Shown in pieces: positions 32,430 through 43,111 of a stretch of DNA of 64,000 nucleotides. A program made the translations under genes and the position numbers. This stretch comes from Corythucha ciliata (lineage: Eukaryota > Arthropoda > Insecta > Hemiptera > Tingidae), in assembly GCA_038030265.1 (NCBI GenBank), contig CM075940.1:28124940-28188939 (forward strand), in the 5' to 3' direction. The notes under the pieces were generated by a model that searched no databases, had not been told where the DNA came from, and saw nothing but the letters and a program-made list of their open reading frames with translations. Each line of letters opens with the position of its first letter. The first letter of the stretch is position 1.

Positions 32430-32726
32430 CTGTCTGTTTTTCGGCTGTTTTGAGAGTGAATCCTTCGAGAATACTCGCTTCACTCCGTCCTTTGGTGTTA
32501 AAAGAGTAAATGAATAGTTTGATGCAAGCGCCGGGACTGAGTCCATTGACAGCGAACGACGGTTGTTTCGACGTTTGATTCAAAGTTAGCTGGTCGGTTA
32601 AGCAGTCGTAGACTTCAAGTTGGAAAAGTTGAGACTGACCACCGTCATATCCTTCTGTGCATTCTATTTCCATTGAGCTTGAAGTTCTGTTGATGAAGCT
32701 ACAATTGGATGGAGGATCCGGTTTTC
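32430..32726 (-). CDS. Sidestep-like fibronectin type III exon
   Basis: The acceptor is ATCATTCCAG and the donor GTGAATAG after ACAG. It starts in phase 1 and reads GKPDPPSNCSFINRTSSSME, then IECTEGYDGGQSQLFQLEVY, and ends SFNTKGRSEASILEGFTLKT. This is an FN3 fold: the PDPPSNC entry, the E.Y.GG...F.LEVYD core strands and the L.P......Y.FNTKGRS end. Sequons for N-glycosylation are NCS, NRT and NQT. In the family this single FN3 lies between the last Ig domain and the membrane, and this exon holds exactly that domain. Confidence 0.93.
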
Positions 32727-34084
32727 CTGGAATGATAAAAAAAAAGTGTGTTTTGCGGTAAACAAGGGCTTGTAGTTTTGTGTAGAAAGTTGTCAACTCT
32801 CTTCAAACCTCCCCCCCCCCCCACTTAATACTTTCTCTGCTCTTCAAATCCTTTTCGAAGACTCCCTGCAAAATACATGCTCATTCCAACGTTCAGAAAA
32901 CTTTCCATAAGTCTGCAGAGCTTGATGAGTAAGCTCTAAAGTTTCGCAGTCGAATTTGTTTCAACTAGTATGTTTTTGCACATCTTAATCTTCAATTCAA
33001 ATGCTAGCACAAAATGTTTTATTTTATCAAGAGGGACTTCTTGAAAAAGTTTCGTTGTTGTGATTGTACAGAAACCCTTGGGATTCTATTAAAAAGTTGA
33101 AAGAATTCACGAAAGGGATGTAGTGGAGTCCTTCACTGACATCAATGACCGCAAGTTATAATTTATAAAAATATGAATAAAAGCTGTAAGTGCAGAGATG
33201 AGCACTCCCTTTTTTTTATTATATTAAAAAGGGCAAAACTTTTTCTTCATGCTCTCTACTGATGCCGCACCAAGATGATGAGTGGGTGGATTGCTGTTGC
33301 GGCGGCGGGGGGTTGAAAGGATGCTTGAAACCTGAAGTTGAGTCAAGACACAATTCAACTGTCTTTCTAACTCCCTCGAGTGTCTCACGGGTAAAAATTG
33401 GAAAAACGTGTTGCATATTACCGGAAAAGTGGGTGAAACGAGAAGAATAAGCCCGGAGAGGGGAGACACGACTTGCTGAGAGTGCTTCAGATATTATTAT
33501 TTACGCGTAGACATAGTACCTCTCCACTCCGGCTGACAACTCTTGACAGCCAGCCAAGTGGCTTACATAATAAAGTCTATCAGTGTGACTATTGATATAT
33601 TACGTTAATTCAAAGTTGCTATTTCTTTATTTCAATTTCGTTTCTCGCCTTTCTGAAATGAATGGAACTCTACGGAAAATGTGACACGATGTCTAGCCTT
33701 TGGGAGGTCGAAAGAGTGGCAGTAGCGCAGCGTGAGTCTAATTATTACTACCCCCCTCTTCAATGAGCTTAGCTAGAGGGGGGGGGGCGTAGGCAGCTGC
33801 TTAGACTCGAAAGATCAGATTTAATGGGTCAGTTGCCCACCCATAGATACAATCATTCTGAAAGTATAAATCCTTCAGGATAACCATATATTGTTTCGTC
33901 GGCGCTCACTGTAAAAAAAAACATTTCTCGGATTTCGCTAATAAAAAAGAAAATGAATTTCAAGGATTTTTGTTGCTCACAAAACGAATTTCGCAAGGGT
34001 GACATAATTCGGAGACCAATTTCGCCGTTTTTGCGCCATTTTCGCAGACAGAAGCGGATTCAGGTCAAGAGACGAGCTAAAGAA

Positions 34085-35580
34085 ATGGTGAGCTTTGATC
34101 TACTAAAAATGGCTTGACAGTCATTCACTGCCTGAAAATAGCTAAAACTAGCTATTCTGACTATAAAAACGGCTAAAATAACTAAACTCGTGCCCAAAAA
34201 TTCAAAACTGACCGATTCGCGTTTTGAAAATGGCTAAATTGACTTCGCGGGCCCTGAAAATGGCTAAAACTGACCATTCTCGTGCCAAATATGACCAATA
34301 CGTGCCTTTGACTTGACGGACTACTAATCGATTCCTGAAAACGGCCAAAATGACTTCAAACGCCCTGGAAATGCCTAAAAAGATTATTCCTGCCCTGAAA
34401 ATGGCATTATCGACAATTTGCGCGCGAGTCAAACTTCATGGCCTTGATTCGATGGCCTATTTTGAACCCCAAAAATGGCAAAACTGACGATTCGTGTCTT
34501 GAAAATGACTAAAAATAATATATTTGATCCCTAAAAATTGCCGAACTTACTTTACGATCACTAAAAATCGATAAACTGACGAATCGCGCTCTAAAAATGC
34601 CTGAACAGGTGACTCGTGCTCTGATAATAGTTATATCGACCATTCAAGCGCCGAAAATGCCCAACCTGGTCATTCTCACCTTGGATTGGGACGTACTATT
34701 CGCGCCTATAAATGGAAAAACTGACTCTATGCGCACCAAAAATGGCAATTATGACTATTCAAGTCTTGGATTGGTCAAATCTGACTCTATGTGACGTTGA
34801 AATAGCTAAATGGGCGATTATTAGCGCCTTGAAAATGCCTAAACACGCCATTACTATGCCCTGAAAATGGCTAAACTGACCATTGGCGCCTAGAACAGGG
34901 CTGAGCCGGTCATTCCCGCTCTATAAAAAATGGCTAAACTTGCAATTCCTGCTCTAAAAACGGAAAAACTGACCATTTGTGCCATAATGACAATTTGCGC
35001 CCTAGAAATGGTCAACTGACTATTTGCACTCTACAAAAAGGTAAAACTGACTACTCAGGCTGTAAAATTGGCTTGGGAAAAATGGCGTAGTATTGGCAAT
35101 TAACGCTAAATTGTCAAACTGATCATTTGCACCCTTTAGAGAGGCTATAGATGGTGTTAATGACGATTCGTGCCTTCAAAATGGCTACTAAAGAAAAAAA
35201 ATGGCCAAACATGACTATTCGAGACTTAAACCGATAAACTAACCACAATGGTTTAAAACCACTGGTGTTTACACACTGAACATGGACCGTCTCCACCGGG
35301 ACCGTTGGTGCCCGGGAAATGGCAAAACTTATCATTCCTGTTTCAAAAATGGTCCAACTCCGGCCCGTGACCTCCGCACAATGGAAAATGGGGCTAGGAA
35401 CTTCAGACGATTCATGCCCTAAAAGTGGCCAAACTGATTATTTACAACTTGCTGATGGGCTTAACTGACAATCCATTCCATTAAAATGCCTAATCTGACT
35501 TGCTGCGCCGAGAAAAATGGCCAAACTGGCTATTAACGCCCTGAAAATGACCACGCTCGCATATCTGACTCAACTAAAAA
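34085..35580. repeat. R3 array, sense orientation
   Basis: About 45 degenerate units of 28-36 bases, AAAATGGCTAAACTGACCAT and variants, within the hAT body. Shared drift such as TTCGCGCCCTGAAAATGGC links it to the arrays at 4385-4920 and 63560-64000. Confidence 0.85.
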
Positions 35581-35739
35581 GCAAATTTGTTCAAATTTTG
35601 CTTCTCTGAAGAAAAAAAAACACCTTTAATTCCCAGCTTAGTGGTAAAATTGCTAGTTATGATTGGGGTATAAGTTCTAAAGCTCAGCTGAAAGATAAAC
35701 GGAACTTTGAACCCAAGTGGTCGACCCAGGGCTGGATCG

Positions 35740-36310
35740 CAATTTTCGCGATTAAATCGGCATTTTGAGCTAAAAACGCCACATTCGAGGTAAACCCACT
35801 TTTATTTTGAAGGTGAAATTGCCAGTTTTGCAGTGAGAACATCAGTTTTCGGTTGACAGTTTTAGGGTAAAAACTTCAATTTTGGGTTAAAACTCGTTTG
35901 TTTTTGTCGTGAAATCTTCGGAAGAACACTTCAATTTTGGAGTGTATCGTTAGTTTTGTGTCAAAATAACCAATTTTCGGGTTACATATTCATTTTTGAG
36001 GTTAAACCGTCAAATTTGGTTTTAGAGTGGCCAGTTTTATAGTGACGTCTTCAGTTACGGGGCAACATGTCAGCTTTGGTGTGAAATCGTCTGTTTTTTG
36101 GTGTAAAAATCGTCAGTTTTGTGGTGGAATCACCGGTTTTCAAGGCAGAGTCGTTCTTTTATTTGGCTTAAAATCATCCGTTTTGGGGAAAACTTTAGTT
36201 GAAGTGTTAAAATCACCAGTTTTTGTAGTGACACCTTCAGTTGTTGGCGAGCGGGGAAACATGGTAAAACTTCGGCTTTGGCGTAAAATCGCGAATTTTT
36301 GATTTAATGA
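35740..36310. repeat. R4 array, reverse orientation
   Basis: Units of about 20-28 bases, such as TCGTCAGTTTTGTGGTGGAA and GTAAAAATC, the complement of the R4 array in the sister element. Confidence 0.78.
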
Positions 36311-37250
36311 ACTGCCAGTTGTTTTGCTCGGGTCTTTAGAACATCCGACATCTTCTGCCCATCCCTGGGTCAAGGGCTGACTACGCCCCTGCAGTCACCC
36401 CAAAGTTTTACCAAATTGCATGAGGTCAAAAAGCAGGCTGAAACGTGTGACTTTATTTTTTGATGTTTTTGAGCAGAGAGAGTAAGCGCTAATAAACTTC
36501 AAAATCCAATGGATAATTGGGTTATTTTATAAAACCAAATATTCTTATCTTTAGTAAATAAGACGAAGGGTAAACAGAAAATTTTACCCTGGGAAAACAA
36601 CCACTTATAACCGCTCTTAATTTTCCCTTTTAAAGTGTCTTGCAGTCTCATGGTTTCTCTCTTTTGCGAACTCGGCTTCCCTTCAGTTTACCCCAGCATA
36701 TTAAAATGAATAGATAATGTGTACGCTAAGAATAATCCTTGAAAGGAAAGACATTTCAAGCTTATAAAATTCTCATCATTTACTAATTAGAAGATGGAAT
36801 CTCTACGACGATGTGGGGTACAAAGAAAGCAAACTGAAACACTCAAAGCGGTGTCACTATTCAAATGATCACATCTAATTGGCCCAGACTCAAAATTTAA
36901 CTACAGGGCTTCGTTTCGAGCTATTTTGTACAGCAGCGGCAACACAATTAGCCCTCTACAAATATACCCCTCGTGTCGAATGTCGAAACACACTCGACTG
37001 CCAAAAGCCGCCCAAAAGACCTTTAAAAGTTTCAAGCCCTTGACGACATTTAGTGCAGCCTTTTTGGAGATTAAGATTTCACGTCTCCCCAACACCGCCA
37101 CCAACCCATCCCTTGACCCAAAAATAGCGGGAAAGCAATAAATATTCCTTTACTCCCCCCCCCTCACCCACGAAGTCATAAATTAAACTCAACAGCAATA
37201 TAAAAAAAAAAGAATTCGTTACTTTTCAGTGACCAATATTAGATTAATAG

Positions 37251-37326
37251 ACTTAATTTTAAACAAATGAATAAATTGCGAACGTCACTTAGGTAGTGAC
37301 GCCTAGCTCCCAGTTCCCTCAGCATC
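37251..37326. repeat. 76-bp segment, copy 1
   Basis: Starts ACTTAATTTTAAACAAATGA and ends CAGTTCCCTCAGCATC. It is identical by eye to 40539-40614. It contains the small palindrome GTCACTTAGGTAGTGAC. Confidence 0.92.
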
Positions 37327-37516
37327 TCGATTGTATTTTTTTTTTGTCCAGCATTCTTTTTTGTTTGAACTTATTATTAAATCACCAGAGGAGAGTATTT
37401 AATAAAAAATGAGAGCACTGTTTGAGTTATTTACCGATGCAAGTTGAATAAAATTACGTTAAAATTCGGTTGACTTTCTTTCTTTTTTCTAAATTAAAAC
37501 ATTCAAATGAATTTAC

Positions 37517-37816
37517 CTGCGGGAATTATATGAAATATGCACGGCTCCGGTTGTTTTCCGGCTTTATTGGTTGCCCAACACATGAGAGTTCCATAGTCCA
37601 TGTCGGTTTGAGGCGTGTACGAGAGAGTCGACAGGGACAATTGAAGCGAGCTATAAAACCTCTCTTCCGATATGTTAATAACTTCGGCGGAATTATTGAA
37701 CGACCAGTTGAAAAAGTGAGGTTTAGGGAAGGACTCGATTTCACATAGAACGTGAGCCTCTTCACTTCGACTCACGCCGACGACGCTCTTTTTACTTTCT
37801 TTACAAACGGGTTTAT
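37517..37816 (-). CDS. Sidestep-like Ig domain exon (last Ig before FN3)
   Basis: The acceptor TTGTTTAATAG precedes 37816 and the donor GTAAATTC follows GCAG at 37517. Phases are 1 and 1. It reads KPVCKESKKSVVGVSRSEEA, then HVLCEIESFPKPHFFNWSFN, and later DMDYGTLMCWATNKAGKQPE and CIFHIIPA. The two cysteines (HVLC and TLMC), the tryptophan in NWSFN and the D.DYG.L.C core define an Ig fold. Sequons NNS and NIS are present. The strings YGT..CWATN and CIFHIIPA are ones I associate with the Sidestep family. Confidence 0.94.
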
Positions 37817-37904
37817 CTATTAAACAATAAAATGACATGTATGGAAATTATTATTTAAAAAAAAAAGGCAGCACTACAGGTATACAGAATTTTTGTTTAC
37901 TTAC

Positions 37905-38064
37905 ACATCACGTTCAACTGTACGACATTGCTGTCACCGTCACCTTCCACGTTAAAAGCAACGCAGCTGTAGTTCCCCGACTGGTATTTTTTCACTGACT
38001 GCAAAGCCAGTGCTTTGCGGCTGATGACAATACCATTTTTTTGATTTTGTTGAATGATGTGGTT
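37905..38064 (-). CDS. Sidestep-like Ig domain, second half
   Basis: The acceptor is TTTGTTTTAG and the donor GTAAGTAAAC after GATGT. It starts in phase 0 and ends in phase 1. It reads NHIIQQNQKNGIVISRKALA, then LQSVKKYQSGNYSCVAFNVE, then GDGDSNVVQLNVM. SGNYSC is the F-strand cysteine of an Ig fold, and EGDG.SN.VQL.V is typical of this family. It pairs with the preceding exon across a 74-base intron. Sequon NYS is present. Confidence 0.93.
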
Positions 38065-38138
38065 CTAAAACAAAGTCGATTCGCATTACACGATCAATAA
38101 AAATCAATTGGCTTTTATTAATAAACTTATAGTATTAC

Positions 38139-38269
38139 ATTGTGCTTCCAAACGACCTTGTAGGCCTTTGGGTTTGAATCGATGTGACACTCGAAGTATA
38201 CATCTACGCCTTCAACTATGTTTTTTGGGTCTAATTCAGGCCCTAAGGTGAGTGTTGCTCGAGGAATGT
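38139..38269 (-). CDS. Sidestep-like Ig domain, first half
   Basis: The acceptor is TTTTCTTTCAG and the donor GTAATACT after CACAAT, which is weaker than usual. It begins in phase 1 and ends in phase 0. It reads IPRATLTLGPELDPKNIVEG, then VDVYFECHIDSNPKAYKVVW and KHN. The B-strand cysteine (YFEC) and the core tryptophan (VVWKHN) form the first half of an Ig fold completed by the exon at 37905-38064. The frame is continuous with the exon at 55156 through a split Tyr codon. Confidence 0.9.
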
Positions 38270-38729
38270 CTGAAAGAAAACAACACGAAGCATTTTTAGT
38301 GAGAAACGTATTGAAATAGGGGGCAACGTCAGATTCAATCTAAGGCTGGGTGGTTTAATGTCCTAATAATCATTTGTCAATATTTTCCATTTTTATTCAA
38401 AAATAAAAAGAGTACTTTGAGGAGCCTGGCTCACTTAAAAGGCCAACTTTTGGAATTCGGCTTCTTGGCTCAATTGACAGGTGACGACGTTTTTTTTACA
38501 ACCAAAAAATCTGGTTACTGGGACCCAATAGGAGTTGGTTTCATGAAAAAATCCGATCTCAGAGTAATTATATCAAGTTTTTCCAAATAGCCGTATAATT
38601 GCAACATTTAGAGCTGAATATTTGTGTTTACAAGTACAAGAGTGAAATTACAAAGTTTTTAAGCTGAATATCCGTGGTATTGCCGCTTTGGGCCATAATT
38701 TACGCAAAAATGCCAGTTTCGGTTCTTAG

Positions 38730-39105
38730 TCTCAGCGAAACTACAGGCCTCGGGATATTTTTTCCAGTCGTCGTGGACACCAGTCCGGGTTTCCAGGCGA
38801 CTTAATCAGTTTTATGGCCATTTTGTCAGTTCCCAAATCACTTACTGCCAGTTTCCTAGTTGTATACTTAAGGGTCAGCAATCAAGTCACATTATCATTT
38901 GACAAGTGATTTTGTCAGTTTTCAGTCCACTGAGACAGTTTCCAGGCCACGTGGGCTAGTTTTCAGACAACGTCACCTGTTTCCAGGCCATTTTGCTAGT
39001 TTCCATATAAATTTGTCCGTTTTCAACTCACTTTTCAGTTTCCACATAGGTCCTAGTCACGTTTAGAGCTTCCAGGTAACTTTGTAAGTTTCCCGGTAAC
39101 GTTAT
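38730..39105. repeat. R8 array
   Basis: About 12 degenerate units of 28-32 bases such as GTCAGTTTCCAGGCCACTT and CAGTTTTCAG.CA. It passes straight into an R2 array at 39110, and a short remnant reappears at 41055-41110. Confidence 0.75.
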
Positions 39106-39109
39106 TCGC

Positions 39110-40530
39110 CAACATTTCTCAGTCAACGAGCTTCGTGCACATTCCACTCTCCTGGTCATTGGGGGTCATATCTTGTCAAAATCTACGATTTTGCCCCTTT
39201 TTTCAGTGTAATGCGGCGATTTCCGATCTTTCGTTCCAGGAGAACATAAAGTGCTAGGAGCTCAGCTTCTCTCAAACAATATTTCATCGACAAGCTCCCA
39301 GCACATTCTTAATCACCTGGTCATTGGCGACCAAATCTTGTCATAAACGACGATTTTGCCAAAACACGTGGTCAAATGTTTTCCAGTGCCGAGCTCCCGG
39401 CACATTTATATTCTCTTAATACGAAAGATTGAACATCACCGCGCACACATTTGGCCGCGCATGTTTGGCCCCCGAATGACCAGGAGAATGGAATGTGCAC
39501 GGAGCTCGTCGACAATAGAATTTTAGCCGGAAAGCGAGCTCGGGGCAAATTCGCCGATTTTTACACAATTTGGCCCTCAATGACCAGGATAACAGAATGT
39601 GCATGGAGCTCGTCGACCACTAGGTGAGACGGCGTGCTTTCATCAATCGGGTGGTCATTAGGTGCAAAATCTTGTCAAAATCGACGATTTTGCCTCTTTT
39701 TCAGTGTAATGCGGCAAATTCCGATCTTTTGTACCAGGAGAACATAAAGTGCTAGGAGTTAGGATTCCGTAAAAAAATATTTCATCGACAAGCTCCCCGT
39801 AAGTTCTATTCTCCTGGTAATAAGGGAACCAAATCGACCGAAAACCCCGACGATATTGCCCCTATTTTCAATGTGATGCGGCGATATCAGATCTTCCGTT
39901 TCAGGAGATTATAATGTTCATGGAATTCGGCTTCGGCCAAAAATTGTTTTGTCAACAAGCTCCCAGCACATTCTATTCACCTGGTCATTGTGGAACCAAA
40001 TCTCGTCAAAAATGCCGATTTATGCCCCTTTGTTCAAGTGTAATGCGGCGATTTTCTATCGTCCGTATTAGGAGATCATAATGTGCTAGAAGCTCGGCTT
40101 TTTTTTCACGTGGTTTGGTTCAAATGTGTACAAAACTCCCAAGTCAATATTAAACCTTCAAAACGAGCTCAAATTGCTCACGAGGCTGACATCGGGCACC
40201 CCTAGTAATGTCCATCTCTCAACCCAATTAGCACGCTAGAAAACACTCGAAATCGATGAAAACACTCCATTTCGCTTATTAGCAAATATAAATTTTTAAA
40301 CGAGCTCACAGCACATTCTATTCTTCTGGTCATTGTGGGGCAAAATCTTGTCAAAATCGATGATTTAGTCCCTTTTTCAGTGTAATGCGGAAATTACTGA
40401 TCTTTCGTACAAGGAGAACATAATGTGCTAGGAGCTCGCCTTTCGTCGAAAGTAATTTCGTCGACGTGCTCCCACGACGTCGGTGTGCTTGAATGTACTT
40501 AAAATCCACGAATTTGTCCCTTTTTTCAGT
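39110..40530. repeat. R2 array
   Basis: About six GAGCTC-bounded units, with both orientations mixed near 39370-39620 (GAGCTCGTCGACAATAG versus CGACAAGCTCCC). The TCGTCGACGAGCTC-type linkers are themselves palindromic. Confidence 0.85.
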
Positions 40531-40538
40531 AATTAAAC

Positions 40539-40614
40539 ACTTAATTTTAAACAAATGAATAAATTGCGAACGTCACTTAGGTAGTGACGCCTAGCTCCCA
40601 GTTCCCTCAGCATC
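40539..40614. repeat. 76-bp segment, copy 2
   Basis: Identical by eye to 37251-37326, in the same orientation. It lies at the edge of the R2 array, about 3.2 kb from copy 1, with three Ig exons between. Confidence 0.92.
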
Positions 40615-40749
40615 CTCAGACACTATATAAGCTTGGCATCTTTGTGCTACGTGTTTCTACATAATCCTACTTCAAAGGCATGTTCTAATGTTGGATTGTT
40701 GGCTGGATGCACCAAAAATTGACAGCGAACAAGGGCAAGAAGCTTGCGT

Positions 40750-40923
40750 ATACCACAACCCTGGCTCTCGAGTAATTGGTAATTGAAAAAGTAATTCGAT
40801 TACTGTAATTATAATTTGTAATTATTCGTGGAAGGGAAAAGTAATTGGTAATTTGTAATTAATCCTCTTTTTGGGCAGAAATTTGTAATTAATTACTCGA
40901 AAGGCTGTAATTTGCCCACCCCT
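40750..40923. mobile_element. hAT-end fragment with TAATT-rich core
   Basis: The right edge is the complement of CAGGGGTGGGCAAATTACAG, a common hAT-type end. The core is an alternating GTAATTGGTAATTTGTAATT stretch. The left edge (CCTGGCTCTCGAGTAATT) pairs only loosely, so the element may be truncated on that side. R2-type linker sequence (GTCGTTATTAAAC) resumes at 40926. Confidence 0.6.
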
Positions 40924-41149
40924 GGTCGTTATTAAACTTTTGAAACGGACCCAAATTGTTCTCGAGTGTGCCATCGGGAACCCCTGGAAACGCCCATCAC
41001 TCAACCCAACTATCACGCTCGAAATTGGTCAAAGCACACCATTTCACTTATTTCGTGCGAGTTTCCAGGTCACTTTTGTTAAGTTTCTTGGTCACTTTTC
41101 TTTTATCTGGGGTCACTCTTTAAGTGTGACCACATGGAGCAAAGTTCCA

Positions 41150-41478
41150 GCCACTGTAGAGCCTCAATCACAGCAAAGCGGCGGCCCCAACAATGGTTTA
41201 AACCACAGCAAAGCTCTAGCCACAGTTAGGCTCTTAACCACAGCTAGGATCGTAACCACATCTAAGCTCGTGACCACAGCTAAGCTCGTGACCACAGCTA
41301 AGCTCGTGACCACAGCTAAGCTCGTGACCACAGCTAAGCTCGTGACCACAGCTACGCTCGTGACCACAGCTACGCTCGTGACCACAGCTACGCTCGTGAC
41401 CACAGCTACGCTCGTGACCACAGCTTCGCTCGTGACCACAGCTAAGCTCGTGACCACAGGTAAGCTCGTAACCACAGC
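41150..41478. repeat. R6 minisatellite, 18-bp unit
   Basis: About 15 tandem copies of GCTCGTGACCACAGCTAA, nearly perfect from about 41258 to 41478 and more degenerate before. The long open frames on both strands are a by-product of the 18-base period (VVTSLA repeats). The gypsy element is inserted at the right edge, and degenerate R6 continues on its other side. Confidence 0.93.
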
Positions 41479-41608
41479 TGTTGTAGATAACGTAACCTCA
41501 GTCGAAGGTTACAAGGGTGCAAGATAATCAGTTCGCTAGAGTACCTGTTCTTGTCTTAACTGTAAAAATGTTTAATTAAAAATAAAGTGTTTTTACCGAG
41601 TTATTACA
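41479..41608 (+). repeat. Left LTR of the gypsy element
   Basis: Begins TGTTGTAGATAACG and ends CCGAGTTATTACA. It contains an AATAAA (about 41580) that may serve as the polyadenylation signal. It is followed directly by TGGTGCCAGG, a likely tRNA primer site. Confidence 0.95.
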
Positions 41609-41666
41609 TGGTGCCAGGTTTCACGGACTCTCGTTTCCTTCTTTCTGGATTTTCTCGACTCTGGCC

Positions 41667-42575
41667 ATGGAAAACTTCGTTAAAGTTCCTGACCCTCTTG
41701 TACCTGAGGGAAATCTCTCCCATCAGTGGAATTTTTGGAAGCAAAAATTCTTCGTCTACTTGCAGGTACTCGGCATTAAGGATGACAGTAAAATTCCGCG
41801 CGTGGCCTTGTTATTAAACACCATTGGTGACAAAGGGATTGAGATTTACAATTCTTTCAAATTGCCCAAAAAAGACGCCGAAAACTTCAAGATTGTTTTC
41901 TCACGCTTCGATGCTCATTTCAAGCCTCTCAAAAACTTGTTGTATCACCGATTTCAGTTTTTAACTCTGCGCCGGACTGAAGGTATGCGTGTCGATCAAT
42001 TTGTGACTGAAATTCGAAACCTAGCTCAGCTATGTGAGTTCGCTGAGCAAGAAAGTTTGCTGTGCCGTGATATTCTTGTTGCTGGTATTGAGGATTCGCT
42101 GATGCAAGAAAAACTACTTCTGCTAGGTGACGACCTCACTCTCGAAAAAGCTGTTGATGTCTGTCGGTCCATTGAGACAAGCCGTGAGCAACTCCAGGTC
42201 ATGAAAGGCACAAAAATAGTCAAAAGCGTGAGCAGCGCTGACGTATGCCACGTTAACTCAAGTCAGCCGTCAGAAGGGAAGCGTCCCCTTCAACTCTCTT
42301 CGCAGTGTTCTCAATGTGGGTACAATCACGGTCATTCAAGGCCTTGCCCGGCTCTTAATAAGACATGCGCAAAATGCCAAAAACGTAACCACTTCGCAGC
42401 AGTCTGTCGAAACATAGAAGTACTTCGACCTGACGTCGGTCCGCGGATGCCTCGAAAAGTGAGACAACATGTCAGTGTTCGTCAAACCAATGCAGTTTCC
42501 CTCCGAGGCGATAACAATGAAATGAGCGAGCCTTCAGAGGAGGTGCAGTGGAATGCCTATACATCGAGTCAGTAG
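41667..42575 (+). CDS. Gypsy gag polyprotein (302 aa)
   Basis: The ATG at 41667 follows the left LTR by 58 bases. The protein starts MENFVKVPDPLVPEGNLSHQ, has the retrotransposon gag core WNFWKQKFFVYLQ and later YHRFQFLTLRRTEGMRVDQF (residues about 92-111), and carries two knuckles, CSQCGYNHGHSRPC and CAKCQKRNHFAAVC, at about residues 211-250. Gag forms the particle and binds RNA. This ORF looks intact and overlaps the protease frame by 28 bases in the -1 frame, which would suit -1 frameshifting into pol. It resembles the K02A2.6-type gag from family knowledge. Confidence 0.9.
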   Translation: MENFVKVPDPLVPEGNLSHQWNFWKQKFFVYLQVLGIKDDSKIPRVALLLNTIGDKGIEIYNSFKLPKKDAENFKIVFSRFDAHFKPLKNLLYHRFQFLTLRRTEGMRVDQFVTEIRNLAQLCEFAEQESLLCRDILVAGIEDSLMQEKLLLLGDDLTLEKAVDVCRSIETSREQLQVMKGTKIVKSVSSADVCHVNSSQPSEGKRPLQLSSQCSQCGYNHGHSRPCPALNKTCAKCQKRNHFAAVCRNIEVLRPDVGPRMPRKVRQHVSVRQTNAVSLRGDNNEMSEPSEEVQWNAYTSSQ

Positions 42576-43111
42576 TCGGCCAATCTACTCTTGACAGCAG
42601 GTCATGGTGGGAACCTGTTTCTATAGCAGGGCGTACAGTTTATTTCAAGTTGGATTCTGCAGCCCATGTCAACACCCTCCCAGCTAGCGTTCTTCAGTCC
42701 TTAAAAAGGACTCATTTCGTCGTTAATTCGCCTTCGTCACTCCGAGCTTATGGCGACTTCGTGATCCCTCATCTTGGTCAGATCGTATTGCCCTGCGTTG
42801 TCAAGAATCAACGAGTGAACCTCACGTTTGAAATTGTCGACATTCCTCGAGCTGCTCCTCTTTTGGGGCTGGAGACGTGCCAAAAACTTCGTCTTATCGA
42901 GAGAGTGGAAGCTACGCTCGCTCTTCCCCCTCCGCATCAAAGTCAATCATCAGTCGCGTCCAAGAGTGATTTCATCGAAGAATTCGCAGACGTTTTTTCT
43001 GGACTTGGGAAATTTCCGGGTAAGCCCTGTAAAATTCATGTTAACCCTGAGTATACTCCTGTCACAAATGCATGCCGTCCCCAGAAGCTTGTACGACCGT
43101 GTCAAATCTAG
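42548..43111 (+). pseudogene. Gypsy protease and start of pol
   Basis: The frame carries STLDSRSWWEPVSIAG then VYFKLDSAAHVNTLP. The catalytic triplet of retroviral-type aspartic proteases is normally D-S/T-G; here it reads D-S-A, which may inactivate it or may be the family's form. LLGLETCQKLRLI (about 42861-42900) fits the second strand motif. The frame ends at a stop (43109-43111) after a frameshift near 43090; the reverse transcriptase continues in the neighbouring frame. Confidence 0.8.

Larger units (their letters stand above)
33761..36391. mobile_element. hAT element, sister of 24757-28060, opposite orientation
   Basis: The right end is the complement of CAGGGGCGTAGTCAGCCCTT (ending at 36391). 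The left zone (GGCAGCTGCTTAGACTCGAA, then GTTGCCCACCCATAGAT) matches the right end of the 24757-28060 element over several hundred bases, including the CTTCGTCGGCGCTCACT block. The body is again R5, then R3 (34085-35580), then R4 (35740-36310), the same order in mirror image. The left terminus is blurred by a G-tract of 10 bases at 33778, and I found no clear target duplication. Confidence 0.82.
32727..37516 (-). other. Intron 5, 4.8 kb
   Basis: 32727-33760 is unique-looking, with a C-tract at about 32811-32822 and a CGGCGGGGGG stretch near 33302. 33761-36391 is a hAT element. 36392-37516 is unique-looking apart from the 76-bp segment at 37251-37326 that recurs at 40539-40614. Confidence 0.75.

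Noticed and set aside
41164..41475. Long open frames on both strands encoding VVTSLA-type repeats
   Set aside because: They arise from the 18-bp R6 minisatellite, whose period is a multiple of three, and have no start context or domain.
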